The notes: generated by a model not told the origin, from the letters alone. A stretch of 64,000 nt of DNA from Chryseobacterium phosphatilyticum (GCF_002899825.2 NZ_PPED02000001.1:496001-560000), one strand, 5' to 3'. Numbered from the stretch's first letter, positions 1 to 8,786 are shown. Made by a program: numbers and translations.

Positions 1-1
1 A

Positions 2-1195
2 AAACAGAAAAGTGATATCAGAAAGTACAACATAGGATTAGGGCCTGTGGTTGTTTTCGGTGCCAGTAATTTTCCGTTTGCTTTTTCCACGGCAGGAGGT
101 GATACGGCAAGTGCGATAGGAGCAGGTTGCCCTGTTATTGTAAAGGCGCATCCTGCCCATCCTCAGACCTCTCAAATGATGGCTGATGTGATCACAGATA
201 CAGTAAAAGAGTTCGGATGGCCGGAAGGAATTTTCAGCCATATTACCGGAACATCCTATGAGATCGGTGCTTATTTAACCCAACATAATGATATCCGTGC
301 TGTAGCGTTTACAGGTTCGTTTAGTGGTGGAAAAGCATTATTTGATATAGCTAACCGCCGTGAAAATCCTATTCCTGTATTTGCGGAAATGGGAAGTATC
401 AATCCGATAGTTGCTTTTGACCATTTACTGGAAAGCAGGGCAGAAGATCTGGCCAAAGAATATGCATTGTCTTTGACGCTGGGGGTTGGACAATTCTGCA
501 CAAACCCGGGGGTGTTTATTGCTTTAAAGGGCGAAAATATCGACCGGTTTATTGCCACATTAAAAATTGAAATTCCGAAAATTATTCCTTCTAATATGCT
601 TAACAAAGGTATTTTTGAAAATTTTGAAAAACTGAAAAGCGTTGCTTCTGCACAATCAGAAGTAAATATAGTTGCAGAAGCAAATACGGAAATTAATGAA
701 TGGGAGGGAAGAGCTGTTGTGATAGAAACTACGGGGCAGAATTTTATTCAAAATGGTATTTTAAGTGAAGAAGTTTTCGGACCATTCGGAATCATCGTAG
801 CCTGTGAAGCACCTGAAGAAATACAACAGATTGCTGAAGAGTTGAAAGGGCAGCTAACCATAACAATAGCAGCTACAGATGAAGATGTACGTCAAAATAT
901 CAAATTAATTGATGTTCTGAAGGATAAATGTGGAAGGCTTTTATTCAACCAAATGCCTACGGGGGTAGAAGTAGTTTATGCCATGCAGCACGGAGGTCCT
1001 TTTCCATCTACAACAGATGCCCGTTTTACATCCGTAGGACCAGATGCCGTCAAACGGTTTGTTCGTCCTATCTCTTTCCAGAATTGGCCGGACGAATTTT
1101 TACCAGAAGAACTGAAAGATGAAAATCCATTACAAATAAAAAGAATGGTGGATGGAGAAGTGAATTCAGGATCATTAAAATTACCAACAACATGA
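2..1195 (+). CDS. Alpha-ketoglutarate semialdehyde dehydrogenase (5' end outside the window)
   Basis: NAD(P)-dependent aldehyde dehydrogenase that probably oxidises 2-oxoglutarate semialdehyde to 2-oxoglutarate, the last step of 4-hydroxyproline breakdown. The reading frame is open from base 2, so the N-terminus lies upstream; the GTG at 47 falls inside the Rossmann-fold segment (GPVVVFGASNFPFAFS) and is not a start. The aldehyde dehydrogenase nucleophile is the Cys at codon 497-499 in GQFCTNPG, and the general-base Glu is in FAEMGSINP. The form SNFPFAFSTAGGDTASA is typical of the ketoglutarate semialdehyde dehydrogenase subfamily. The stop overlaps the next start (ATGA at 1192-1195), indicating translational coupling with the hydroxyproline epimerase. 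Substrate is inferred from subfamily motif and context. Confidence 0.88.
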   Translation, partial: KQKSDIRKYNIGLGPVVVFGASNFPFAFSTAGGDTASAIGAGCPVIVKAHPAHPQTSQMMADVITDTVKEFGWPEGIFSHITGTSYEIGAYLTQHNDIRAVAFTGSFSGGKALFDIANRRENPIPVFAEMGSINPIVAFDHLLESRAEDLAKEYALSLTLGVGQFCTNPGVFIALKGENIDRFIATLKIEIPKIIPSNMLNKGIFENFEKLKSVASAQSEVNIVAEANTEINEWEGRAVVIETTGQNFIQNGILSEEVFGPFGIIVACEAPEEIQQIAEELKGQLTITIAATDEDVRQNIKLIDVLKDKCGRLLFNQMPTGVEVVYAMQHGGPFPSTTDARFTSVGPDAVKRFVRPISFQNWPDEFLPEELKDENPLQIKRMVDGEVNSGSLKLPTT

Positions 1196-2190
1196 ACAGA
1201 ACATTTTTTTGTATAGATTCCCATACATGTGGCTGCCCTGTACGTCTTGTTGCAGGAGGTGCCCCTATTTTAAAAGGAAATTCCATGATGGAACGCCGGC
1301 TCCATTTCATGAAGGAATATGACTGGATAAGAAAAGGGCTCATGTTTGAACCTCGTGGTCATGATATGATGAGCGGAAGTATCCTTTATCCTCCTGTAGA
1401 CGAAAACAATGATATCGGAGTTTTATATATCGAAACCAGCGGATGCCTTCCCATGTGCGGGCACGGAACTATTGGCACGGTTACCATTGCCATCGAAGAA
1501 GGTCTTGTTGTACCTAAAATTCCGGGAAAATTACGACTTGAGACTCCTGCAGGGCTTATTCTCATAGATTATGTACAGGAAGGGAAAAAAGTGAAATCTG
1601 TAAAACTCACGAATGTAAAGTCTTTTCTGTATGCTGAAAATCTGGAAGTTGAATGCCCGGATCTTGGGCTGATACAGGCAGATGTTGCTTATGGTGGGAA
1701 TTTTTACGCCATTATTGACCCTCAGGAAAATTTCAGGGATATTTCTGATTTTACCGCCAGCCAGCTTATTCATTACGGAAAACTCATCCGAAAATTACTC
1801 AATGAAAAATATCAGTTTATTCATCCTGAAAACGAACATATTACCGGATTAAGCCATATTCAATGGACAGGGCAACCTAGCGATCCTAAAGCCAGTGGGC
1901 GTAACGCTGTTTTAGTGGGGGAAAACGCTTTGGACCGTTCACCTTGCGGTACCGGAACTTCTGCAAGAATGGCTCAATGGTATGCTAAAGGAAAACTAAA
2001 AGGAGGCGAAGAGTTTATTCATGAAAGCTATATAGGGTCTCAGTTTATCGGAAGAGTTGAAGGGACTGCTAATGTTGATGGAAGAGCAGCGATTATTCCA
2101 TCAGTTGAAGGCTGGGCAAGAATTACAGGATATAACCAAATAATTATTGACGATGAAGATCCCTACTGGCAGGGATTTCAGGTCATGTAA
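1192..2190 (+). CDS. 4-hydroxyproline 2-epimerase (proline racemase family)
   Basis: Cytoplasmic cofactor-free epimerase that should convert trans-4-hydroxy-L-proline to cis-4-hydroxy-D-proline. The 332 residues match the family size. Both catalytic cysteines are present: Cys89 in MCGHGTIG and Cys252 in SPCGTGTSARMA. Having two cysteines argues for an epimerase or racemase rather than the related trans-3-hydroxyproline dehydratase, which has Thr at the second site. The start overlaps the upstream aldehyde dehydrogenase stop by 4 bp, and the FAD dehydrogenase follows after 8 bp. A proline racemase is the alternative reading, but the flanking enzymes favour hydroxyproline. Confidence 0.88.
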   Translation: MNRTFFCIDSHTCGCPVRLVAGGAPILKGNSMMERRLHFMKEYDWIRKGLMFEPRGHDMMSGSILYPPVDENNDIGVLYIETSGCLPMCGHGTIGTVTIAIEEGLVVPKIPGKLRLETPAGLILIDYVQEGKKVKSVKLTNVKSFLYAENLEVECPDLGLIQADVAYGGNFYAIIDPQENFRDISDFTASQLIHYGKLIRKLLNEKYQFIHPENEHITGLSHIQWTGQPSDPKASGRNAVLVGENALDRSPCGTGTSARMAQWYAKGKLKGGEEFIHESYIGSQFIGRVEGTANVDGRAAIIPSVEGWARITGYNQIIIDDEDPYWQGFQVM

Positions 2191-2198
2191 ATATACGT

Positions 2199-3464
2199 AT
2201 GGCACACAATAAAGGAAAAGCACTTATCATTGGTGCAGGTATAGCAGGAGTAAGCTCCGCCTATTATCTTTTACAAAAAGGCTGGCAGGTTGAAATCCTG
2301 GAACAGAATGATCTGTCCAACAATTGTTCCTATGGCAATGCAGGAATGATTGTACCCAGTCATTTTACTCCCTTGGCAGCTCCGGGAGTGGTAGCTCAGG
2401 GAATACGCTGGATGTTTGACAGCAAAAGTCCGTTTTATGTAAAGCCTTCATTGAATTCCAACCTGATATCATGGGGATTGAAGTTTTTAAAACACTCCAA
2501 CCAGAATCACGTGAATCGTTCAGCATCAGCAATCCGTGACCTTAATCTTGCCAGTAGTATTCTTTATAATGAAATTGCTGAAAAAGAAGAATTTAATTTT
2601 GAGCTTACCCAGAACGGTATTTTAATGCTCTATAAAACACAGAAAGTAGCGGAAGAAGAAACAGAGCTTGCTCATAAAGCGATCAGTTTGGGATTATCAG
2701 TTGATATTCTGGATCAAAAAGGAATTCAGGAACTTGAACCTAATACCCGAATGGATGTCATAGGGGGAATCAATTACAAATGTGACGGACATATGAACCC
2801 GATGAAACTGATGAAACAAATGATCTCTTATCTTAAAAATAATGGTGTCGTTTTTCATACTCATCATAAAGTAACCGGATTTGAAACATCAGGAAGCATG
2901 ATTAAAGCCGTAATTGCCAATGGTAAAAAGTTTACAGCAGACCATTTCGTTATGACCGGAGGTTCATTTCTCCCTGAACTGGCCCAAAAAGCAGGAATCA
3001 AAATTCAGTTAATGCCCGGAAAAGGATATTCCTTTATGCATACCCCTGAAAATCCTTCCAACACCTTGAATCATGCGGCTTTATTACTGGAAGCAAGAGT
3101 GGCTGTCACTCCTATGAACGGGCAGATCCGTTTCGGTGGAACTATGGAACTTGCTTCCCATCATGATAAAATTAACATGAAAAGGGTAGAAGGTATCGTC
3201 CGGTCTATCCCTAATTATTTACCTGACTTTCAGATGCATCCCAAGCAAGAATCTGAAATATGGTTTGGTTACAGACCGTGCGCACCGGATGGGCTGCCTT
3301 ATCTGGGACAATCTTCCCAATTGAAAAACTTGATTATAGCAGGCGGTGGTGGTATGATGGGCTTAAGTTTAGGACCCATTTTTGGAAAAACAGTTTCAGA
3401 ACTTGCCAATGACCAAAAGCCAACGGTTGAGATAAAGATATTCGACCCTGAAAGATTTAGTTAA
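2199..3464 (+). CDS. D-hydroxyproline dehydrogenase-like FAD oxidoreductase (DadA/DAO family)
   Basis: FAD-dependent amino acid dehydrogenase of 421 residues. The dinucleotide-binding GAGIAG lies at residues 12-17, followed by the DadA-like SYGNAGMIVPSHFTPLAAPGV. The C-terminal part carries WFGYRPCAPDGLPYLGQ and AGGGGMMGLSLGP, the conserved FAD contact region of the DAO family. In this operon it should oxidise cis-4-hydroxy-D-proline to the pyrroline carboxylate. The deaminase that links this product to the semialdehyde dehydrogenase is not in the window and may lie upstream. A D-amino-acid dehydrogenase of other specificity is possible. Confidence 0.83.
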   Translation: MAHNKGKALIIGAGIAGVSSAYYLLQKGWQVEILEQNDLSNNCSYGNAGMIVPSHFTPLAAPGVVAQGIRWMFDSKSPFYVKPSLNSNLISWGLKFLKHSNQNHVNRSASAIRDLNLASSILYNEIAEKEEFNFELTQNGILMLYKTQKVAEEETELAHKAISLGLSVDILDQKGIQELEPNTRMDVIGGINYKCDGHMNPMKLMKQMISYLKNNGVVFHTHHKVTGFETSGSMIKAVIANGKKFTADHFVMTGGSFLPELAQKAGIKIQLMPGKGYSFMHTPENPSNTLNHAALLLEARVAVTPMNGQIRFGGTMELASHHDKINMKRVEGIVRSIPNYLPDFQMHPKQESEIWFGYRPCAPDGLPYLGQSSQLKNLIIAGGGGMMGLSLGPIFGKTVSELANDQKPTVEIKIFDPERFS

Positions 3465-3547
3465 GAAAACTTCACATAACACACAAAACTAGGCCCGAAA
3501 CAATGTGACTATTCAAATAATTTATTAACAAACAAATCCAAAAAATC

Positions 3548-5698
3548 ATGAAAAAATTTAAATTACTACTACTTGTTTCCCTATTTCCAATAATAGGTTT
3601 TGCTCAGGAAAATAGACCTCATGAGTGTAAAGCAGATGAAATGATGAAAAAGCATTTTGTACTGCACCCTGAATCTAAGGCTGAATATGAAAATTTTGAG
3701 AAATACACCAAAGATTTCATTAAAAAAAGGGGATCAAACAAAAATTCATTGAATAATACGATCAACAATCCAACCTACATTATTCCTGTGGTTTTTCATG
3801 TGTATGGAGAATCTCAGAGTAATGTAAAAGTAAATTACCAAAAAGTAGTTGATTTACTGCAACAAATCAACTTAAATTTCAATGGAATTAACACTGATTC
3901 AAATACTGTGGATCCTGACTTCCAATCTATCAGAGGGACGTTAAGTATTGAATTTCGATTAGCGAAAATTGATCCAACCGGAAAAGCAACAAGCGGGGTG
4001 GTATTTCACCCTTTCAAAGGTGGATATGGCAACGGAGGCGGATATGATGCACAAATTGGAACAGATGCATGGGATAACACAAAGTATATGAATGTGTATA
4101 TACAAAATGACCTATATGCTAATAAAGATTTATATCAATCAGGAGTTGCCTGGTATCCGGATTCATACATGACTTCAGTAAATACAGCCAGAGTTGTTTA
4201 TAATGGGCGTTATATATTTAATGCTGCAGGAACAGTGGCTTCAAACGAGTTTTCGGATACATTTACTCACGAATTCGGGCATTGGTTAAATCTTCAACAT
4301 ACCTTTAATGTTCCATGTTCGACTGCAAACCCAACTAATGATGGTGATGGAGTTGCTGACACCCCTGTAGAAAATACTTCTTCCGGATTAGGATGTACAG
4401 TCGGTAACAATTGTCTTGGGCAAAAAGTGAACGTTGAAAACTATATGGGATACAATGGTTCTTCCGGTTGTTATAAAATGTTTACCAATGGACAAGTTAA
4501 CAGAATGCTGGCAGCATTAAACCATCCTTCGCGAATGAATTTATGGCAACCTGCCAACTTAGCCGCAACCGGAGTTGCCAATACTCCTCCTAGATTAACC
4601 CTTAGCAACAGTACATTTACAGAGAACTTAAACAATAATGGAGCCGTGTCATTAGATGGAACAATAGCTTCTGCTCCTACATCAACGATTACGCTAAACG
4701 GAGCAACATTTGCCGTACCCAATGGAACAACTCTTACTACAGGAACACATTTCACGTCTTCATTACCAGCAGGACAAACAGCAGCAATAGTAGTTACAAG
4801 CCCTACTACTGCTACACTTACCATAAATGGTGCGGCAACCAGTCACCCTAAAAGTCAGGTTCTGAATTCATCAATTACGTTCCTGAATCCGGCTATAACA
4901 GGAGGCGTAACTTCATTGGGATCAACTACAGCTTTGGCATTAACTTTTTCTTACAAAGATCCCTATAAGATAGTTACAGGAACTCCTCTGGAAAGTTATG
5001 CCAATCCAACACCAACAACAGTAACCACCAACTCCGGGGCAACTTGGAAATATTTTATCATTAACCCGGAGCTTAGTGATGATGCAGGGTATGGCGCCTG
5101 GTACTATGGAGCCAATCAATTAAAATTGGAAACTTATTGGAAAGGATTAGTTTGCCAAACAGGAACACGAAATATCAGTTTAATTCCGTCTTGCACCACT
5201 ATAACTAATACAAATAATATAGGTTATCCAACGGGTACTCCCGGACAACTTGACGTGTACACCCCTACATACACTACCTGGTCCGGCAAAACAGCTTATG
5301 TTGGTTTTAGAAACCAATTCGAAGGCTACAATATTAACGGGTATTTTAAACTGATTGTTGGGGCCAATGGCTCAGGGTATTCTGTAACTGAGTTTGCATA
5401 CAATACACAACCATCTGGCAATATTACAACGCCTTGTGCATCATCATCATTATCCACTTCAGACGTTGATAGAACAAACTCAGAAACATCCATCTATCCA
5501 AATCCAGTTTCTGATGTATTGAACATTAAAACAAAAGGGAAAATTAAATCAATTTCTGTTTACGACATGTCTGGAAGAAAAATGAATGCCAAAGTTTTTG
5601 GTGATAAGGTTGATGTTAAACACTTCCTAAGCGGAACTTATTTAATTGATATTGAAACTTCTTTAGGGAAATCTTTCCAAAAATTCATTAAAAAATAG
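3548..5698 (+). CDS. Secreted M43-type zinc metalloprotease with T9SS sorting domain
   Basis: 716-residue exported protease. An N-terminal signal peptide (residues 1-19, ending GFAQ) is followed by a propeptide-like region and a metallopeptidase domain with HEFGHWLNLQH at 241-251: zinc ligands His241, His245 and His251, catalytic Glu242. The Met-turn is Met300 in NYMGY. This matches family M43 (cytophagalysin/pappalysin). A Thr/Ser-rich central region of unknown fold (about 340-630) leads to a C-terminal type IX sorting domain (about 648-716, starting SIYPNPVSDVLNI). The protein should be carried to the outer surface by T9SS. It follows the hydroxyproline operon by 83 bp, which may hint at collagen-type substrates, but no substrate can be read from sequence. 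Confidence 0.9.
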   Translation: MKKFKLLLLVSLFPIIGFAQENRPHECKADEMMKKHFVLHPESKAEYENFEKYTKDFIKKRGSNKNSLNNTINNPTYIIPVVFHVYGESQSNVKVNYQKVVDLLQQINLNFNGINTDSNTVDPDFQSIRGTLSIEFRLAKIDPTGKATSGVVFHPFKGGYGNGGGYDAQIGTDAWDNTKYMNVYIQNDLYANKDLYQSGVAWYPDSYMTSVNTARVVYNGRYIFNAAGTVASNEFSDTFTHEFGHWLNLQHTFNVPCSTANPTNDGDGVADTPVENTSSGLGCTVGNNCLGQKVNVENYMGYNGSSGCYKMFTNGQVNRMLAALNHPSRMNLWQPANLAATGVANTPPRLTLSNSTFTENLNNNGAVSLDGTIASAPTSTITLNGATFAVPNGTTLTTGTHFTSSLPAGQTAAIVVTSPTTATLTINGAATSHPKSQVLNSSITFLNPAITGGVTSLGSTTALALTFSYKDPYKIVTGTPLESYANPTPTTVTTNSGATWKYFIINPELSDDAGYGAWYYGANQLKLETYWKGLVCQTGTRNISLIPSCTTITNTNNIGYPTGTPGQLDVYTPTYTTWSGKTAYVGFRNQFEGYNINGYFKLIVGANGSGYSVTEFAYNTQPSGNITTPCASSSLSTSDVDRTNSETSIYPNPVSDVLNIKTKGKIKSISVYDMSGRKMNAKVFGDKVDVKHFLSGTYLIDIETSLGKSFQKFIKK

Positions 5699-5738
5699 GA
5701 TCAAAACACTATATCGATACAATATTGAAGGTCGTAGT

Positions 5739-5823
5739 ATTCTGGAAATGGAACCCTTCTTGGCCACCAACCTCCTGATTACTACTTCAAAACAGTTACA
5801 GACTGGTTTAAGACTTTTTAAAC
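5739..5823 (+). pseudogene. Possible C-terminal remnant of a hydrolase gene
   Basis: A 27-codon stretch open in one frame, ending in TAA, reads like the very end of an alpha/beta hydrolase (GHQPPDYYFKTVTDWFKTF). A stop lies directly before it and there is no start. It could be a decayed gene end in the 280-bp gap between the protease and the acetyltransferase, or chance. Low confidence. Confidence 0.2.
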
Positions 5824-5877
5824 AGGTACATTTAATGAAATAATTTAGTATTGATATATAACATTCACAAGTTGAAT

Positions 5878-5909
5878 AAAAATGGGCTTAGTATTCTAAG
5901 TCCATTTTT
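5878..5909 (+). terminator. Rho-independent terminator hairpin
   Basis: A 14-bp stem (AAAAATGGGCTTAG pairing with CTAAGTCCATTTTT, one G-T pair) with a TATT loop. The T-rich right arm makes it a likely terminator for the M43 protease transcript. Confidence 0.75.
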
Positions 5910-5980
5910 ACTGTGAAAAGATCTTAGTTTATTTCCGTACTTTTATACAATCATTTCAAACCATTACAATATCTATTTTT

Positions 5981-6472
5981 ATGCAATATAAAAATGACAC
6001 CATCATCATCCGTGAATTTACTCCCAAAGAATTCCCTTTATTTTCTACTCTTTTTGAAAATGAAAATGTAACCCGCTATCTGCCATACAAAACCCCTGAT
6101 GAGTACAAAGAAATGTTTGAAAAAGCCCTATCGGATTATAAAGACGGGCCTTTCAGCAGATGGGGGATATTCAACACTCAGAATAACGATTTTGTAGGAA
6201 TGTGCCTGGCCAGAATCTTCCTTGATAATCCTGACCAGCTGGAAATAGGATATACTTTAAGCGATAACTATTGGGGAAAAGGTCTTGGGACTGAAGTTTG
6301 TAAAGCCCTTGTTGATTATTGTTTATCATTAAATCATCAGAAAGATATCGTTGCTGTAACCGATCTTGATAATATCGGATCTCAGAAAGTTCTTCTGAAC
6401 AATAACTTTAAGAGAATTGAAAACCTAAAACGGGAAGATAAGGAACTGGCTTACTTTGTATTACAGAAGTAG
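5981..6472 (+). CDS. GNAT family N-acetyltransferase (RimJ/RimL-like)
   Basis: 163-residue acetyl-CoA-dependent acetyltransferase. The N-terminus (IIIREFTPKEFPLFSTLF) is the first GNAT strand and helix. The acetyl-CoA binding motif A is GYTLSDNYWGKGLGTEVCKAL, split here as GYTLSDNYWGKGLG then TEVCKAL (about residues 96-116), and motif B ends in VAVTDLDNIGSQKVLLNNNF. The RimJ/RimL subgroup acts on protein N-termini or small molecules; no acceptor can be assigned. It is a single-gene unit between a terminator and the Rrf2 gene. Confidence 0.83.
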   Translation: MQYKNDTIIIREFTPKEFPLFSTLFENENVTRYLPYKTPDEYKEMFEKALSDYKDGPFSRWGIFNTQNNDFVGMCLARIFLDNPDQLEIGYTLSDNYWGKGLGTEVCKALVDYCLSLNHQKDIVAVTDLDNIGSQKVLLNNNFKRIENLKREDKELAYFVLQK

Positions 6473-6489
6473 TAAATAGATCCTGATCC

Positions 6490-6560
6490 TTAGAACCGGA
6501 GGTCTGCACCACTGGAGGGGGGAAATTCAAAGAATTTTTGACGGAGTGGTTTCCAACATT
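6490..6560. repeat. Possible degraded intergenic palindromic repeat
   Basis: The spacer before the Rrf2 gene is locally G-rich (GGAGGGGGGAAATTCAAAG) with a small inverted repeat AAATTC-AAA-GAATTT and an adjoining TTGACGGAGTGG. It resembles dispersed intergenic palindromes of Chryseobacterium genomes, but only one copy is in this window, so this is recognition from memory and needs a genome search. Confidence 0.3.
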
Positions 6561-6641
6561 CAAGTTTTGTGGGTGATCTACATCAAGCCTTCCACGGAAA
6601 ACATTTCATTTATCAGATATTTATCATAACTTGCAGAAATT

Positions 6642-7058
6642 ATGATGTCAAAACGTTGCAAATACGCGCTTAAAGCAATGGTCAGATTAGCAAGGAATTA
6701 TAACCAAGGCTTTCTGCCAACTTCTATTATTGCACAGGACGAAAACATTCCCAAGAAATTTTTAGAACAGATTCTTCTCGAGCTTAAAAGAGCAAAACTG
6801 GTCAACAGCAAGCAGGGTAAAGTAGGGGGATACTATCTGTTAAAATCACCTGATGAGGTCTCATTAGCAGATATCTACCGCATCTTTGATGGGCCTATTG
6901 CTCTCACTCCATGTGTTTCTTTAAATTTTTATGAAGCTTGTGATGATTGTGTGGATGAAGCAGTTTGTTACCTCAGAAAAGAGTTAATGATCGTTCGTGA
7001 AAAGACCAGAACAAGCATGATGGAGGCCACTCTGACTAAGTTTATCAATAACATTTAA
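6642..7058 (+). CDS. Rrf2 family transcriptional regulator of sulfur assimilation
   Basis: 138-residue winged-helix repressor of the Rrf2 family (relatives: CymR, IscR, NsrR). The N-terminal SKRCKYALKAMVRLA, the IPKKFLEQILLELKRAKLV recognition region and the SKQGKVGGYYL wing are typical. Cys91, Cys100, Cys103 and Cys109 lie where Fe-S Rrf2 proteins carry their ligands, although the spacing is not the IscR pattern, so cluster binding is uncertain. Two ATG codons in tandem open the gene; the second (6645) may be the real start. It stands 82 bp before cysH, and an inverted repeat over the cysH promoter is a candidate operator. Role as cysteine-responsive regulator is inferred from context. Confidence 0.85.
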   Translation: MMSKRCKYALKAMVRLARNYNQGFLPTSIIAQDENIPKKFLEQILLELKRAKLVNSKQGKVGGYYLLKSPDEVSLADIYRIFDGPIALTPCVSLNFYEACDDCVDEAVCYLRKELMIVREKTRTSMMEATLTKFINNI

Positions 7059-7075
7059 ATTTTTTTTAATTTAAA

Positions 7076-7118
7076 TCCTACTATTTTGATAGGAGTTATA
7101 GAAATTTGTATATATTTG
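7076..7118 (+). promoter_or_regulatory. Promoter of the cysteine operon with overlapping inverted repeat
   Basis: TTTTG at 7084-7088 and TATATTTG at 7111-7118 match the Bacteroidota promoter (TTTG / TAnnTTTG), with a spacer of 22 bp, slightly long. The -33 element lies inside an inverted repeat: TCCTA (7076-7080) with TAGGA (7090-7094), and inner arms CTAT/ATAG around TTTG. An operator here would block the promoter, and the adjacent Rrf2 gene is the obvious candidate binder. Confidence 0.6.
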
Positions 7119-7140
7119 CAATACTTAATTTCAATTGGAT

Positions 7141-7854
7141 ATGGAAAACAATCTGAAAAATGAATTTGAAAAACTACTGACTGAGCTCTCTGAGGACTCT
7201 TCACAAGCCCATGCACTGGAGATATTATCAGAAAAATTTCCCGGGAAGCTTATTTTCTCAACCAGTTTCAGCTATGAGGATCAGGTGATTACTCATCTGA
7301 TCAAAAATCTGGATATCGAAATCTTCACTCTGGATACAGGAAGACTTTTCGAACAGACCTATGAAACATGGACGAATACAAAAGCTTTTTTCAAGAAGAA
7401 TATCAAAGCGTATTATCCGGACACCGAAGAAATCAAAGAATTTGTGACTCAAAACGGACCCGATTCATTTTATCAGTCCGTGGAGCAGAGGAAAGCTTGC
7501 TGTACCATTCGTAAAGTACATCCGTTAAAAAAAGCACTGCAAGGCTATAAAGTCTGGATTACAGGATTACGTTCAGAGCATTCTGCCAACAGACAAAATA
7601 TGCCCCAGCTGGAGTGGGATCCGGATAATAAGATTATAAAATATCATCCGCTTCTTCACTGGACATCGGAGCAGGTAGCAGATTATGTGCAAACTCATCA
7701 TTTACCATACAATCAGCTTCATAAAAAGGGATTTGTAAGTATCGGATGTGCACCTTGTACAAGAGCAATTAAAGAAGGAGAAGATTTCAGAGCAGGCCGT
7801 TGGTGGTGGGAAGATGCCAATAAAAAAGAGTGCGGTTTGCATATTCATCAATAA
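7141..7854 (+). CDS. cysH: Phosphoadenylyl/adenylyl-sulfate reductase
   Basis: Reduces activated sulfate to sulfite with thioredoxin. Adenine hydrolase-like fold with FSTSFSYEDQVI near the N-terminus and GLRSEHSANRQ in the middle. It has the CysCys...CysXXCys set (ACC and CAPC) that binds a 4Fe-4S cluster and the catalytic KECGLH near the C-terminus; this combination marks the APS-reducing type. No APS kinase (cysC) is present and CysN carries no kinase domain, which agrees with direct APS reduction. A TTG at 7135 is in frame, but ATG at 7141 fits better with the promoter -7 box at 7111-7118. First gene of the operon. Confidence 0.92.
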   Translation: MENNLKNEFEKLLTELSEDSSQAHALEILSEKFPGKLIFSTSFSYEDQVITHLIKNLDIEIFTLDTGRLFEQTYETWTNTKAFFKKNIKAYYPDTEEIKEFVTQNGPDSFYQSVEQRKACCTIRKVHPLKKALQGYKVWITGLRSEHSANRQNMPQLEWDPDNKIIKYHPLLHWTSEQVADYVQTHHLPYNQLHKKGFVSIGCAPCTRAIKEGEDFRAGRWWWEDANKKECGLHIHQ

Positions 7855-7865
7855 AAAAGATAAAA

Positions 7866-8774
7866 ATGTCAATACATCAATTAAACTATTTAGATCAGCT
7901 GGAAGCAGAGTCTATTTATATATTAAGAGAAGTCGCCGGACAGTTTGAACGTCCCGCTTTACTATTCAGCGGAGGAAAAGACAGTATTGTTCTGGCTCAT
8001 CTGGCTCGAAAAGCTTTCTTTTACGGAAAAATCCCTTTCAAATTTGTACATGTTGATACGGGGCATAATTTTCCGGAGGTATTGGAATTTCGTGATCAAT
8101 TGGTAGCCCGGTTACATGTTGATCTGGTAGCCCGAAAAGTAGAAGATACCATTAAAGCTAAAAAATTAACAGAGGCTAAAGGTAAATTTCCAAGCAGAAA
8201 CTGGCTTCAGACCTATACTTTACTTGATACGATTGAAGAATTTGAATTTGATGCCTGTATCGGAGGAGCCCGGAGAGACGAAGAAAAAGCCAGAGCAAAG
8301 GAGAGAATATTCTCTGTTCGTGATGAATTCGGACAATGGGATCCTAAGCTTCAGCGCCCAGAGTTGTGGAATATTTTCAACGGAAAAATCCACAAAGGAG
8401 AAAATGTAAGAGTTTTCCCGATCAGCAACTGGACAGAGCTTGATATCTGGAACTATATCCGCAGAGAAAAAATTGCTTTACCTTCTATTTACTTCTCGCA
8501 TGAGAGGGAAGTGGTAGATTTTAACGGGCAATGGCTGGCCAATTCCGAGCATGTATTTCTGGAACCGGAGGATATTATTACTACCCGGAAAATACGTTAC
8601 AGAACCGTTGGAGATATGACCTGTACCGCAGCTGTTGAATCTCATGCAGAAACCATTGATGCCGTTATTGAAGAAATTGTAGCCACCAGAATTTCAGAGC
8701 GTGGTGAAACGAGAATCGACGACAGGGTAACCGAAGCAGCAATGGAAGACAGAAAAAAAGGAGGCTATTTTTAG
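7866..8774 (+). CDS. cysD: Sulfate adenylyltransferase subunit 2
   Basis: Small ATP-sulfurylase subunit, which adenylylates sulfate to APS together with the CysN GTPase. The PP-loop SGGKDSIVLAHLA lies near residue 40; FVHVDTGHNFPE, CIGGARRDEEKARAKERIFSVRD and the C-terminal RYRTVGDMTCTAAVES are all classic CysD signatures. With the ATG at 7866 the product is 302 residues, the usual size. The upstream in-frame GTG at 7830 would overlap cysH and is less likely. Starts 11 bp after cysH. Confidence 0.95.
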   Translation: MSIHQLNYLDQLEAESIYILREVAGQFERPALLFSGGKDSIVLAHLARKAFFYGKIPFKFVHVDTGHNFPEVLEFRDQLVARLHVDLVARKVEDTIKAKKLTEAKGKFPSRNWLQTYTLLDTIEEFEFDACIGGARRDEEKARAKERIFSVRDEFGQWDPKLQRPELWNIFNGKIHKGENVRVFPISNWTELDIWNYIRREKIALPSIYFSHEREVVDFNGQWLANSEHVFLEPEDIITTRKIRYRTVGDMTCTAAVESHAETIDAVIEEIVATRISERGETRIDDRVTEAAMEDRKKGGYF

Positions 8775-8786
8775 ATAAGGAATCAA

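Noticed and set aside
47..49. GTG at base 47 as start of the first gene
   Set aside because: The frame is open back to base 2 and the encoded residues are in the middle of the aldehyde dehydrogenase Rossmann fold, so the gene is cut by the window edge.
4471..4824. Minus-strand ORF of 117 codons inside the M43 protease
   Set aside because: It lies opposite a Thr/Ser-rich coding region with normal codon use and has no protein family features; shadow ORF.
6473..6641. Riboswitch (SAM type) before the Rrf2 and cys genes
   Set aside because: G-rich spacer only; none of the conserved SAM aptamer elements could be placed in order.
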